Numbered from the stretch's first letter, positions 22,091-33,690 are shown. The stretch: 64,000 nucleotides of DNA from Saccopteryx bilineata (GCF_036850765.1 NC_089492.1:290736090-290800089), one strand, 5' to 3'. Numbers and translations: made by a program. Notes: generated from the letters alone by a model not told the origin.

Positions 22091-24215
22091 TCAGACTCTG
22101 CTTTAGGAAGAGACTCGCTTTGCCGGGACCCCAGGAGCAGGGAGATAGACGTTACCCCGGTTGGTGCACACTTCTCCCTAAACCCGTCTGGGGGTACCTG
22201 ACAACCCTAGCGCCCCCAAAAGCCACTATCATTCACAGATTGTTCCAGAAAACACTTCTGGCGTGGGACTCCTCCCCAGGGTCACCTTGCAGGAGAGGAG
22301 ACATGAGATGTGCCCATTCAGGGTGGCCCAGGCTGACAGGCTGCACCCTATGCGGATGACCTACCTGCAGATCCTGGAGGGCTCAGAGGCAGGGAGGCGG
22401 TCCCGGCGGGGACCTGGCTGCTGCCTGCTTGGCCTCACACCCCCAGCTGCAGCCTTTCCTGACTTTACGACCCACCCTGCCCCAGCGCCCCCGACTCAGG
22501 GCTCGTCCCCGGAGTCTTGCTCTCACCTGGTTGGTCCCCAGCTACAGGGAAAGGCGTTCAGCCTGTGAGGGGTTATCGGATGATCCTTAGTGACATTCAT
22601 CACATTCAGGGCTATGCTCTCTCCCTGGGGTGAAACCCTCTGCCATTAAGACGGGTTGGGGAGATTTGAGCACTGAATCCCCAACCTTGCTCGCACCCCA
22701 CCCCCAATCCCAGTCTACAAGGCCAGCTGTAGCAGCAAGAGGAAACCCCCCATAAGTGCCCAGTGTCATCCCCCCCCCCCCCGCCCCGAGTCCCTCTTCT
22801 GAACAATGAGGCAGCTGGCCCAAGTGCCTCCTCCAAAGGGCCTTCACATGCTGGTGTTAGCCTAGTATTGTTTGTCGTTTAGGTAACACGGGGCAGGGAT
22901 CATTCTAGGGGAGGGCCATAGGTGGGTCGACACAGGTGCCCAGATACCCCTGACATCAAGTAGCGAAAGGTATGTGCTTAGGAGAGAGGAGACGGCAGGA
23001 TCAGAGAAAGAGAAGACCTCTGGGTGTGTATGTATGTGTGTGAAGATTCAAGGAAGCCTTCATGGAGGAGGGGTCTTTGGTGAAGGGTGTTGAATGACTT
23101 AGGGTAAGATAGACATGTAGTACAACAAAAAACCAGGACATAAGAGAGCAAAGACCGTAGTTCGCAGTACTCTGGGGGCTGGAGGGTCAGAATGGAAGGA
23201 ATCGAGTGTGAGAGAGACCCGGACATACCATTGGCGTCCTGTGATCGACTGACTATGGAAGGTGAATGAAAGGGAGGGGACACGGGTAATGCCAGGCTTC
23301 TGGTTTGGACCCCTGAGGCTAGGCGTGTTTCATTTATGAAGGGAGTCAGGCAAGCAGGGAAGAGGAGAAGGCTGTTTAAAAAGGGCAAGGGAGTGAGGCG
23401 GGGTGGGGGGGTTGGATGGTGTGGGGACCTTCCCAAACAGAACCAACCAGAAGGCAGGTGACTTGGATCAGGGGGTCCTCACAGGTCCATCGCCAACCCC
23501 CCCCTCCTCCCCCATCTTAAGGAGTCGTCAAGGGCACTGTGTGCATTGTTGACCCTGGAGGATGAACTCTGCTTTGGCGAATGACAGCAGCATTGTGACC
23601 TCCATCCTCGTCCCAGTCACGCACCCCGGCTCTGCGCTGAGAACCGCCATGAGGGGCGGGGGGACACAACACGGTCTGCGCAGGAGAGCAGAGCCGGGAC
23701 CCCACGGAGGACTGAGCTGACCCCGGAGGTCTCAGCCTGTGGTCACAGCCAACGTTCCAACTGCCCAGTTTCCTCTCTCTACCCTCAGATGACATTTCCT
23801 ATTAAAAATGCAAATTCCCACAACAAAAGTTCACTTTTCCTTTCTACCTCTCATCTACACCTTCATGGGCAGGTAGAACCTGAGAAAGACATTTCAAGAT
23901 CTGAGAGACCGAGGGGGCGCTGGGGAACCGGGTGAGAAAGAGAAAAAACAACAAATGATCAGAGAGGCACAAAGCCCAGCCTACGGATGTCGCCAGGAGG
24001 TAGGTGCTGGTAGAAATATCCATGGAGAACTTGCAGGTGTTGGACACATGGAGCCTGGGCAGCCCGGTGTCTCCTCCACCAAGTCCAGACACAGAGGTCG
24101 CGCGGCCAGTGGTGGCCAAGGCGAAGGTGGTTGCTATCTTTTCGGACCGTGTTTGGGATTTTTCTGAGCTGTGTAACAATAATTGACTCCCCGGATACGG
24201 AGCAGAAGCTGACCA
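22091..24215. other. Unique DNA; poly-C tract at 22770-22783
   Basis: No exon or mobile element recognised. The C-tract at 22770-22783 runs into CGCCCCG. A TGTGTATGTATGTGTGTG patch lies at 23024-23041. Confidence 0.4.
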
Positions 24216-24500
24216 CACATGGTGAAATCATTTCTTGGTCATAAACTGAAAAGGTAATTGGCTTTATTTCTTTAAATAGATTCAATTATTTAAGCCACGG
24301 TGACTCTCTCGAAGATGCTACAAGAGAGGAACGTTTGTAGCCCGCTGCCCCCGAAGCCTTTGCCAACAGCCACCAAGGTGCTTGAAGATAGGGAAAGGGA
24401 TTTATTCGTGCTCGTAAAAATATAAAAACTGCCCTCCGTGGAGTGATTCGATTGGATGCAATCGGCTTATTAAGAATTAACGCAGCCGAGGAGTGATGCC
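24216..24500. promoter_or_regulatory. AT-motif-rich unique island, candidate conserved noncoding element
   Basis: AAAGGTAATTGGCTTTATTT and AGATTCAATTATTTAAGCC begin the island. GGATTTATTCGTGCTCGTAA and CGGCTTATTAAGAATTAACG close it. Non-repetitive, with spaced TAAT/ATTA cores. Inference only. Confidence 0.35.
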
Positions 24501-25940
24501 CGTCTCTACGGAGGAGTTTTGGTATTGTCGAGGACAGTAGGGGGTTTCCAAGCGAAGAGTGTTGGGTCTAGAGCCCACTATTGACTCAGCCGCTCAGAGA
24601 AAACAGCTCAACCCAAGCTCAGAGCCCTGTCTGCCTCCATTGGCTGCTCAATGACATTCTTCTCCTTCAGCAGGCTCACTAAATGGGCTGTAAATGTGTT
24701 TAATTCTTAAACTCACAGAGGGATCACCGAGTCATGGCCGCGCCCGTTCTGAAGCACTGAGGCTTCTTTCTACACAACAGACATCTGTTGGCTTCATTCA
24801 AAGACTTCCTCCTACCTACCGTGTCCTTTCTCCCCTCCAGCTTTGGCTCCCTTCGCTGAATGCTAATCAATCCCAGGACAAAGCGTCCGTAATTAGCTGA
24901 GAGACCGACCTAACCTCCAACCTCTGCTTCCTGTTGTTTTAATAAAAGTTGTTTCAAATGGCCCTGACCCCGTCGCAAAGACATCTTGTGTCCTCACACG
25001 GTTCCGCTCGTGTGCGTGACTTACCTTCTGAAAGTGCCCGCTTGGAAGCACAATGGAATCGTTAACCTGAACCCAGACCTTCACTAAGGTGAAGGTATTT
25101 TAAAAGGCAGGGTCAGGTGTGTTAATTAGGAAGACAAGAGAGGAGATCCCCTCGCTGGTGGCCATAGGCACGCTTCAAAGTGTGAGGCGGTCAGAGGGGG
25201 GGGGGTGGAGGGGATGTTTCCATCTTGCAGGCTGGATTTTTCTCTAATGAGACCAGAAAAAAAAAGATACACACCTCATCATTCGGTCCTGAAGAAACTC
25301 CCTCTCAGGATAAAGGGAAAGACCGGACCCTGGAATCAACTTTGAGGGGATGGGGGGGGTATGACTATTGGCTATTCAGAGGAACCTCTGGGCCGCCGTG
25401 GAACTGTCCAACACACCGGTGCTGAAAACACGCAGGCGAAACGACCCCAGGTCCGTCGTGACGTACCAATACACCTGCCCTTGTTTTCTCTCCAGGGTTC
25501 ATCATGGGCCACATTGCAGAGCAGATCATTTGAGACAACACGTTGAATGCCTTTCTGAGAAAATGACGATGGGATCACTTTAAAATTTGTTGTACTATTA
25601 ATACTGCCAATCACCGTTGGGGCGCCTTCCAGCACGGGGCGTGTCTACGATGTAGGCACATGGAAAACATCAGAAGACTTCTTACAGGGTGATGCGTTTC
25701 CCGGTGGTTTAAGTGAGCCAAGGGGAGAGGGTAACCGTGGGTACCCAATCTTGCCATCCCAGCAGCCCTCCCTGGGCCGGGTACGACACCCGGCTGCCTT
25801 CCTCCAACCTCACCCCCCCTGCCCACCCCCTGCATCATGGAGCTCCTTCCCAAACAGTTTTAGAGTGACATTGTCATGTCCCCATTCATGCATCCTGTCT
25901 ACAGGCTCCCTGACTTTTCAGAGGAAAAAAATGTATCACT
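24501..25940. other. Unique DNA, no recognised feature
   Basis: A G-run lies at 25196-25206. No exon or repeat recognised. Confidence 0.4.
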
Positions 25941-26140
25941 GGAAGTTTAAAGTGCAGAAGCTAGGGTAAATATGGAATTAATTAAATCTATCTGTGCGTC
26001 AGTCTTCTCAGAATTAACTTATGAAATGCTTGCCAGTGATTTCTATTTAACATGTAACTCTGCAGATAATGAGTCAATTTAAGGTGATTTAATTACCGGC
26101 AGGGAGTTACAGTATTTACACTAACGCCGTTTCTGCGGCT
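25941..26140. promoter_or_regulatory. Dense TAATTA/TTAATT island, candidate conserved noncoding element
   Basis: GGAATTAATTAAATCTATCT, CAGAATTAACTTATGAAATG, GATAATGAGTCAATTTAAGG and TGATTTAATTACCGGC fall within 200 bp of non-repetitive DNA in a GC-rich neighbourhood. This is the densest homeobox-type cluster in the window. Confidence 0.38.
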
Positions 26141-26555
26141 CTGGCCTCGCGTGCAACGGAGGGTTTTCAAGTCAAGCCCCCATCTGGTAGTCTATTTGGA
26201 GGATTACTTTCCCCTGAAAGGATGACAGTTGTTGAACAAATAGTGTCACAGGCTTTTGACTAGATGCGCATCTTTGGAGTCTATGTCGGTACTGACAGAG
26301 GGGTCACTAATGGGGGCTAATTGATCACCATCTCAATGTGCTGTGAAGTTGAGATGGATGAGGGCAAGCCCTGAAACTTGAGCCCCTGGCTGCCTTCCTG
26401 AGGAGGTCACATAGGGCAAGGCTCAATTAGCAGCTCCTAATTCTTCTTGAACCTAAAGGGCCCCATGAGGAGCTGGAACTCCACAGCAGAGAGCCTGCCT
26501 GCCCTCTGAGTTCTTTCTGAGTACAGCGCAGTCCAGCTGCGTGGCTTCTACAAAG

Positions 26556-26948
26556 TTTTTTTTTTTCTTCTTTTTCCACATGAGAGGAAGGGAGATAGAC
26601 AGATGCCCTCATACTCCCCAACTGAGATCTACCCAGCAACCCCCGTCTGGGGCTGATGCTCTGCCCATCTGGGGCCATGCTCACAACTGAGCTATTTTTA
26701 GCACCTGAGGTAGAGGCTCCATGGAGCCATCATCAGCACCTGGGGCTGATGTGCTCAAACCAATCAAGCCATGGCTGTGGGGGGGGGGGGAGAAAGAGAG
26801 AGAAAGAGAGAGAGAAGAGAAGAGAGACAGGGAGGAGGAGGGATGGAGAAGCAGATAGTTGCTTCTCCAGTGTGCTCTGACCGGGAATCAAACCCAGGAC
26901 ATCCATACTTTGAGCCAACGCTCTTCCACTGAACCAACTGGCCAGAGA
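26556..26948 (-). mobile_element. Dimeric tRNA-derived SINE, older copy
   Basis: The reversed A tail (T-run from 26556), a body with CACCTGAGGTAGAGGCTCC, a GA-rich stretch (26790-26845), and a reversed B box and head (GACCGGGAATCAAACCCAGG ... CAACTGGCCAGAG) mark a full element of the same family as 26967. Divergence is much greater than in that copy, and the CTCF-like block has decayed to CCCATCTGGGGCC. Confidence 0.85.
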
Positions 26949-26951
26949 TGC

Positions 26952-27384
26952 CTTTGCTATGTTTTTGTTTTTTGTTTTTTTTTTTCATTTTTCTGAAGCT
27001 GGAAACAGGGAGAGACAGTCAGACAGACTCCCGCATGCGCCCGACCGGGATCCACCCGGCACGCCCACCAGGGGGCGACGCTCTGCCCACCAGGGGGCGG
27101 TGCTCTGCCCGTCCTGGGCGTCGCCATGTTGCGACCAGAGCCACTCTAGCGCCTGGGGCAGAGGCCACAGAGCCATCCCCAGCGCCCGGGCCATCTTTGC
27201 TCCAATGGAGCCTTGGCTGCGGGAGGGGAAGAGAGAGACAGAGAGGAAAGCGCGGCGGAGGGGTGGAGAAGCAAATGGGCGCTTCTCCTGTGTGCCCTGG
27301 CCGGGAATCAAACCCGGGTCCTCCGCACGCTAGGCCGACGCTCTACCGCTGAGCCAACCGGCCAGGGCTCTTTGCTATGTTTTT
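26952..27384 (-). mobile_element. Dimeric tRNA-derived SINE, young copy with perfect 15-bp TSD
   Basis: The duplication ctttgctatgttttt is identical at 26952-26966 and 27370-27384, so the element is 26967-27369. It ends in the reversed pseudo-tRNA head GCTGAGCCAACCGGCCAGGG. The A and B boxes are well kept (reverse B box GGAATCAAACCCGGG). It abuts the older relative at 26556-26948. High similarity to 42589-43002 points to a recently active family. Two CTCF-like motifs sit in its second unit. Confidence 0.95.
27065..27102 (+). promoter_or_regulatory. Tandem CTCF-like motifs inside a SINE
   Basis: CCACCAGGGGGCGAC at 27065-27079 and CCACCAGGGGGCGGTG at 27087-27102 each match the CTCF core CCACNAGGGGGCGC at nearly every base, same strand, 22 bp apart. 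A third degenerate unit follows (GCCCGTCCTGGGCG). Known: CTCF binds such cores and some rodent SINEs spread them. Inferred: this SINE could do the same if unmethylated. Confidence 0.6.
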
Positions 27385-28655
27385 ACTCAACTATTCCACC
27401 TTGGTGTGGGCGGAGTGAGCTCACCATCTTCTGGGTCACTGCTGAGCCATAAATTCTCCTCTAACACTTCTCCACCAAGTTCTGCTGCCCTGCAGACAGG
27501 GTCGAGAGCAGTCTGCCAGGAGTGAGGGTTTCCACGTTGTGATCCAGCAAAGAGATCGTGTGCATCAAACACGGCAGGGTGCCAGCCACGGGGCTCTTAG
27601 GGAATGCTTCTTCCCCAGCTGGGTTGTCAACAACGCACCTTTAGCTAATGACAAAGCAAGTCAGTGGTAGGCTGCCGCGAGGGGCTGGGATGACACTGGA
27701 GAGAGGCACGGGCCCTGAGGGGACATGTTAAAAAGAAACTGGGGCTTCTCCTTGAATGGAGCAGCTCAGAGGAGGCAGAGCTGAACTCTAAGAGCTGAAT
27801 GTCACAGATTCACATTAGTGTTGATTTTATGATGACCATTCTTGAGCCCTGTGGTATGTCAGCCAGGACTAGCCATGGTAGGGGGTGGTGTCTGTGTGTG
27901 TGTGGTGGGGTGTGTGTCTGTATGTATAAGGGAGTGTAGGGTACAATTCCAGAATCCTTGTTGATCCATCATCAACAAAGGAAGATATAAGACAATACAC
28001 CCTCTTGCTTACCTGTCCAAGTCTCTGCCTGATGGCAGAATCTACCTGTGGCACCGCCCTCTGTCCTTGTTTCCACCAGGACCCCTCAGGCATGCCACGC
28101 TCTCCCAGACAAGGAGAGAGAGGGGCAAAGCTATGAAATAGGAAGACTGTCTATTATTTTAAGGAAGAAATACAGCCCCACGGCCTCGAAGACCAGACGG
28201 CGGGGTTTCCACGCCTAACACAGAATGCAGAGATTTGAAATGCAGCTCGTTTTTCTTCCCCCCAAGAAAATCGGTATTCTTCACACGCAGAAACAAGGAG
28301 GCCAATTTTGCGCTTTGGGGAATTGGTGGTTGGTCGGTGGGGTCAGGAAAGGGCTCCTCCCCTAGGGTGGGCACAGCCACTCTGCCCGTGATGGACGAGA
28401 GAAGCTGCCAGCTCGGGGTCTCCAGAGACCTGCAGAGGGGCCAGCAGCCGACTCCTGGACCCCGGGAACAACGGGGAAATGCAGTCATGAGAACCAAATC
28501 CAGCCAAGGGTGGTGTGGGGAGGAGGGGAAATTGATGGTTTTAATCCACCACCTCCCTCTCATTTTTAATAACAGCGTTGCCTCTGCAATATGAGCTCCG
28601 TCAATTCTCATCATCCCCCCCAGCCGACCCCCCACCCCCACCCCGCCTTTCCCTC
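27385..28655. other. Unique DNA, with a short (TG)n tract
   Basis: A TG-rich tract lies at 27888-27924. No exon or mobile element recognised. A weak AT island lies around 27620-27660. Confidence 0.4.
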
Positions 28656-28860
28656 TGCTTTGTTTCAGACGCTGTAATTTCCTATGTAATTAGCTGCAGT
28701 TCTCTGTCCGGTGGCAACAGGTCCCGGTTTCTCTTCGCGGCTAATGCTGCTAATTGTTTATCCCGCCTTCAGGACTATCTCATTAACTTCATAGGCGGTC
28801 GTTTCCACCTCAGCTACGGAACCCATTTTCTGCTAGTCTCGGGAAGCGGGGGCTCGTGAA
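28656..28860. promoter_or_regulatory. Homeobox-motif-rich island, candidate conserved noncoding element
   Basis: GACGCTGTAATTTCCTATGT, AATTAGCTGCAGTTC, GCGGCTAATGCTGCTAATTG and TCTCATTAACTTCATAGGCG lie in 200 bp of non-repetitive DNA. Inferred from motif density only. Confidence 0.35.
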
Positions 28861-30533
28861 CATGTGCGCTAACAAACGCAACCAAACCCAACAGAAAATT
28901 AAGAGGGGAAAAAAATAAAAGGAAAGGAGAAGCCCACAGTGTCCATCAGGGAAATGATGTCTGAGAAAGATCTTCCCTTTCACTTTTTTTTTTCTTTAGA
29001 AAGGAAGCACCAGGCCATCCATCATGTTGTAGAATAGCTGTTCTCCATGAGGCGCCGTGGGCGCACAGAGAGAGGAAGGGAGCTGCGTGCCACATATACG
29101 CAGGCAGGCAGGCAGCATGGCACCCAGCCCGCACTAACTCACTGTCACGCGATGACGTCGCTACCCAGACGATCTTTAGGGTGTCTGCTGTGATCTCTGC
29201 CCCTGGAGAAGGGGGTGGGGTTTCGAAGGGAACAGTATACGACTGACCTGGCATCTACCGTCACCCCACCCGAGAGTTTGACGCCTGGTTTCACCCTCTT
29301 TCCTCACCCTTCTCCTCTGCCTTTAATCCCATCCAACGGGCAGTATGTGTGCCCTACATGTCCTCGCTCCAGAGCCGGCCTGTGTGTGCCCTCCTGGCCT
29401 CGCTCCAGAGCCGGCCTCTTTGTAGCCTATGCGGTCCCTGTTGCTCAAGACAAAAAAGAAAAAAGAAAAAAACAGAAAAGGATACATTATGTCCCTCCTC
29501 ACTGCCCCTGCCACCCTTGTCCCCTTTTTCTGGATGGCAGACAGCAAGAAATGAGCTCCTTCCTTTGTCCCACTCACAGGAGAATGTTTGCTAATCGAAT
29601 GTCCCTGCAGAGACTGTGCCTGCCTGGTGGCAGCGGTGTGGCTTCCCCGTGCCAGGTCTTGGGGTGCAGCATGGCTCATGGTTCTGCCCATGTCTCTTTT
29701 CCAAGGGGCCAGAGCACGGGCTCTTCGGTGTGGGGGAATGCGTGGACCTTCTCGACAGCCTGGACCCCACCCGGAATGTGGTTTGGTTTGGTTTGGTTTT
29801 TTTCCCCAACGGCCACGCTGCCATTCCCGAACACCTCCAAGCTGCAGCTCAGCCACGGACTCAGCTGGGCAGGATGGGACTGGCCATCCTGCGGGTACTT
29901 GATGAGGCGGACGAGAGGGAGCAGGGGGGTCTGACTCTGGCTGCTTCACCGTGGCCATGGCAGAGACAAGGACCGCCGTGCACAAGGGACCTGGGAATCA
30001 GCACAAGGTGGTCCTGCTTTGATGGAGTGGGTGTCGAGAGATAAGACCACCACTCCCGTTGGACATAAGAGAGGATTCCAGGATACATAAAGGATGTGGA
30101 CGTCTCTTAATTGGCCACTACCTGTTCAAGCTGGGAGAAGGTCAGTGTCCATGACCAACGAGCATCCAGGGAGGGACCAGATGACCGAAACACACTAGTA
30201 AGTCACCTGTGCTCACTCTTGTTCCACTCTGGAACCTTCTCTTCAGACCATGCCTAGTCACTTGTTCGGCAGGTTGCTGATCGCAAAGCCCCTTGGGGAT
30301 GCGAAGGACCGTGGGGCTGAGACGTGCACTGACGAACACATCCAGTTTGGGTAATGCTGTGGTACTCGCGGGCCCTGAGGTGTCACGGCCTCTTTGTTCT
30401 TTCTGGGAGAAGTCCCAAATGGCAAGGGGAATCTGAAAAAGTCTTTTTAGATGCTCTGATGACCACAATAAGGCAAGACACGCCTGGGTCACTCATGGGG
30501 CCTGGAAAACAGCTTGATAAATAAGCATTTGGT

Positions 30534-30535
<2 letters not shown>
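28861..30535. other. Unique DNA, one short duplication
   Basis: An A-rich patch lies at 29449-29478. The only structure is the 37-bp tandem duplication at 29346-29419, listed separately. Overlapping frames of 220-239 codons around 29.2-30.0 kb on both strands lack any known domain. Confidence 0.4.
29346..29419. repeat. 37-bp tandem duplication
   Basis: TGTGTGCCCT starts each unit at 29346 and 29383, and CTCGCTCCAGAGCCGGCC ends each. Two copies only. Confidence 0.8.
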
Positions 30536-30583
<48 letters not shown>

Positions 30584-30615
30584 GTTATTGTTTTGTTTTG
30601 TTTTGTTTTGTCTTT
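30536..30615. repeat. (TA)n followed by poly-T and (TTTTG)n
   Basis: About 19 TA units (30536-30574), a T-run, then TTTTG units at 30590-30615. Simple-sequence DNA. Confidence 0.92.
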
Positions 30616-30707
30616 GGAAACAACAAATGTGATTCAGTTCTACAAATATTTTCAAGCATCGACTGTGGTCCAACAGAAGCTGCACACTGGGCGCTTCCAG
30701 ACAGAAG

Positions 30708-30823
30708 TGGCGGGGACCCAGCTCACAGGCGCAGGGGCCCAGCTCACAGTCGCGGGGGCCCAGCTCACAGGCGCGGGGGCCCAGCTCACAGGCGCGGGGA
30801 CCCAGCTCACAGGTGCGGGGGCC
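30708..30823. repeat. 21-bp GC-rich minisatellite, about 5.5 copies
   Basis: The unit GCGGGGGCCCAGCTCACAGG repeats with single-base changes (ACCC/GCCC, AGTC/AGGC). Since 21 is a multiple of 3, frames stay open; the minus strand reads ELGPRAC over and over. This explains the short frames there. Confidence 0.92.
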
Positions 30824-31419
30824 ACAGTGGGGTTTGTAGGTTGCCGTAATCACATGGTTTCTGCCACTGAGAAGTCCTAGCCTTCAGTTCAGGACTAGGT
30901 CAGGGGTCCAAGTTTCTGTGTATTCTAATGACTGCCTTTCTCCTCCCTTTCCCCTCCTTTCCTGTTTTCTCTTCTCTTTCTCCAGGTTGGGTCCCTCTCA
31001 GTCTCTTGTTTTCCCTTCTTCTGTAAAAGGGTATCGACTCTGGGTTGGGAAATAAAAATTAAAACATGGTATAGAAGGAGCAGGACCAGATCTTTCTGGG
31101 CATTCCTGCCCCAAACGAAGAGGCCGTGTGTGTTTTGTCTTCTCGGACCAGGCATGGAAGGGAGATGAGCCTTGTTGTAAGAGCTTTGTTCTGGCTTCTG
31201 TTTTCACGACAAGACAAAGGGGACAAGGTCAAGGCAGGGATGCCAGTCCACATCCAGGCCGGAGATGACGATGGCGCCCTAGGACCTGGCTGGTGAGCAG
31301 CGGAGGTGGTCAGGGGGCTGAAGCCTGCGTGCTTTTAAGGGACAGGCAATGGGAGTCCTTACAGGATGGGTGAGGGACATGGAAGGAAGTGAAGGGTAGG
31401 AAACGGTGCCTTGCTCTTT
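30824..31419. other. Unique DNA, no recognised feature
   Basis: A CT-rich stretch (30940-31020). No exon or repeat call. Confidence 0.4.
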
Positions 31420-31558
31420 TGGCCAAGGAACTACAAGTGTGACGTGTCTATCAACTTTATACAAACTCTTCATTTTATATGAATTATATCGTACTGTGTT
31501 CATCGCTCCGCAACAATCTTTTATCACTCGATTTATTTGAGAACCCCTCATCAATAGA
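31420..31558 (+). mobile_element. L1 3' UTR-like fragment
   Basis: CTACAAGTGTGACGTGTCTA..., CTTCATTTTATATGAATTAT and ATCGTACTGTGTTCATC match the old L1 3' segment with a TATAAATGGAATCATACAGTATG-like block. Short and diverged. It borders the hexamer array. Confidence 0.4.
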
Positions 31559-31559
31559 C

Positions 31560-33310
31560 AGAGAGATGAATAGGTAGATAGATAGATAGATAGATAGATA
31601 AACAAATAGTTAAATAGATAAATGATAGATAAATAGATGCAGAGGCAGACATAAATATTGATAGATGATATAGGTATAGATAGATATAGATATAGATATA
31701 TAGATATAGATATAGATGATATAGATATAGACATAGACATAGATATAGATATAGATATAGACATAGACATAGACACAGATATAGATATAGATATAGATAT
31801 AGACACAGATATAGATATAGACATAGACATAGACATAGACATAGACATAGACATAGATATAGATATAGATATAGACATAGACATAGACATAGATATAGAT
31901 ATAGATATAGATATAGACACAGATATAGATATAGACATAGACATAGACATAGACATAGACATAGATATAGATATAGATATAGATATAGACATAGATGTAG
32001 ACACAGATATAGATATAGATATAGACATAGACATAGATATAGATATAGATATAGACATAGACATAGACACAGATATAGATATAGATATAGATATAGACAC
32101 AGATATAGATATAGACATAGACATAGACATAGACATAGACATAGATATAGACACAGATATAGATATAGATATAGACATAGACATAGACATAGACATAGAC
32201 ATAGATATAGATATAGATATAGACACAGATATAGATATAGATATAGATATAGATATAGACATAGACATAGACATAGACATAGATATAGATATAGATATAG
32301 ATATATAGACATAGACATAGACATAGATATAGATATAGATATAGACATAGATATAGATATAGATATAGACATAGACATAGATATAGATATAGATATAGAT
32401 ATAGACACAGATATAGATATAGATATAGATATAGACATAGACATAGACACAGACATAGATATAGATATAGATATAGATATAGACATAGACACAGATATAG
32501 ATATAGATATAGACATAGACATAGACATAGATATAGATTTAGATATAGATATAGACATAGACACAGATATAGATATAGATAAAGATATAGATATAGACAG
32601 ACATAGACATAGATATAGATATAGATATAGATATAGACATAGACACAGATATAGATATAGATATAGATATAGACATAGACATAGATATAGATTTAGATAT
32701 AGATATAGACATAGACACAGATATAGATATAGATAAAGATATAGATATAGACAGACATAGACATAGATATAGATATAGATATAGACATAGACACAGACAT
32801 AGATATAGATATAGACATAGACATAGACATAGATATAGATATATAGATATAGATATAGACACAGATATAGATATAGATATAGATATAGACATAGACATAG
32901 ACATAGACACAGATATAGATATAGATATAGACATAGACACAGATATAGATATAGACATAGACATAGACATAGATATAGATATATAGATAGATATAGAGAG
33001 ATAGAGATAGATATATAGATAGATATAGAGATAGAGATAGAGATAAATATAGAAATAGAGATAGAGATAGAAATAGATATAGAAATAGAGATAGAGATAG
33101 AGATAGATATAGAGATAGATATAGATATAGAGATAGAGATAGAGATAGATATATAGAGATAGATATAGATATAGATAGATATAAATATAGGCATAGGTGT
33201 ATGTATCAATATATAGATATACCCAGATTAGATAAGGTGAAAATACAGGTTCCGGTTTAGGTATTGCTGTAGATAGATGTCGAGGTAGCTATAGATAGAT
33301 ACAGGTATAG
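31560..33310. repeat. Large (AGATAT/AGACAT)n hexanucleotide array with higher-order structure
   Basis: It begins with an AGAT tetranucleotide tract (31575-31602). A core of about 1.3 kb (31670-32990) is built of AGATAT, AGACAT and AGACAC, mostly in homogeneous blocks. Degenerate AGATAG/AGATAT DNA and decayed remnants run out to about 33310. Blocks of 2-7 identical units alternate, and AGACAC almost always precedes an AGATAT block. Rare variants (ATTTAG, AGATAAAG, GACAGACA) recur 154 bp apart, marking a segmental tandem duplication (about 32521-32674 and 32675-32828). All frames on the minus strand are stop-free over long spans, so the 552- and 333-codon frames are repeat artefacts. Confidence 0.95.
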
Positions 33311-33514
33311 TGGATGACATTCATTATATTTCCTACAGTGTTTTAGAACAAATATTTTGTCATTTCCCCCCATAAAATTTCTGCACCTCTTGTATTAGAC
33401 GCACACCTTTCTTTACATTTACAAAAGCCACAGAGGTAGAAATTACATTTTTATTTTCCTTTCTGATAAACAGTAGAGAGATTGTTGCTTTCTTATAACA
33501 TTTTTGCATCTGTT
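33311..33514. other. AT-rich unique DNA
   Basis: Nothing recognised. Could be old L1 flank. Confidence 0.35.
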
Positions 33515-33690
33515 CCTTTGTCCAAGGAATATTTACTGATTTGTACTATCTGTTAGATAGCATTCTGAGAGCTGGGACTGCACCGATAATCAAGGCATCC
33601 TCGATCCTGGCCCTCCTGGAGCTGCCGGAAAAGTGGGGACACCTTGGAGAAAATAAAGGCAAGAGGACAGGGAGTGGACCAGCAGGGGAC
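33515..33690 (+). mobile_element. L2-like fragment, weak
   Basis: CCAAGGAATATTTACTGATT, TAGCATTCTGAGAGCTGGGA and a TGGCCCTCCTGGAGCTG block resemble the shared old motif in which a body-size line about AAATATTTATTGAGC is followed by CTGGGGATACAGCAG and CCCTCATGGAGCT. Confidence 0.45.

Noticed and set aside
27300..27369. Functional tRNA gene
   Set aside because: The A and B boxes belong to the SINE head; it lacks a full cloverleaf and terminator context.
29215..29985. 239- and 220-codon frames on opposite strands
   Set aside because: They overlap each other and contain no recognisable domain; both cannot be genes and neither looks like one.
31551..33209. 552-codon minus-strand open frame
   Set aside because: It is the translation of the AGATAT/AGACAT array (LYLCLYLY repeats); all minus frames lack stops by composition.
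31560..33310. CRISPR array or satellite centromere
   Set aside because: There are no spacer/repeat units, and the hexamer is simple-sequence DNA in a euchromatic, repeat-mixed setting.
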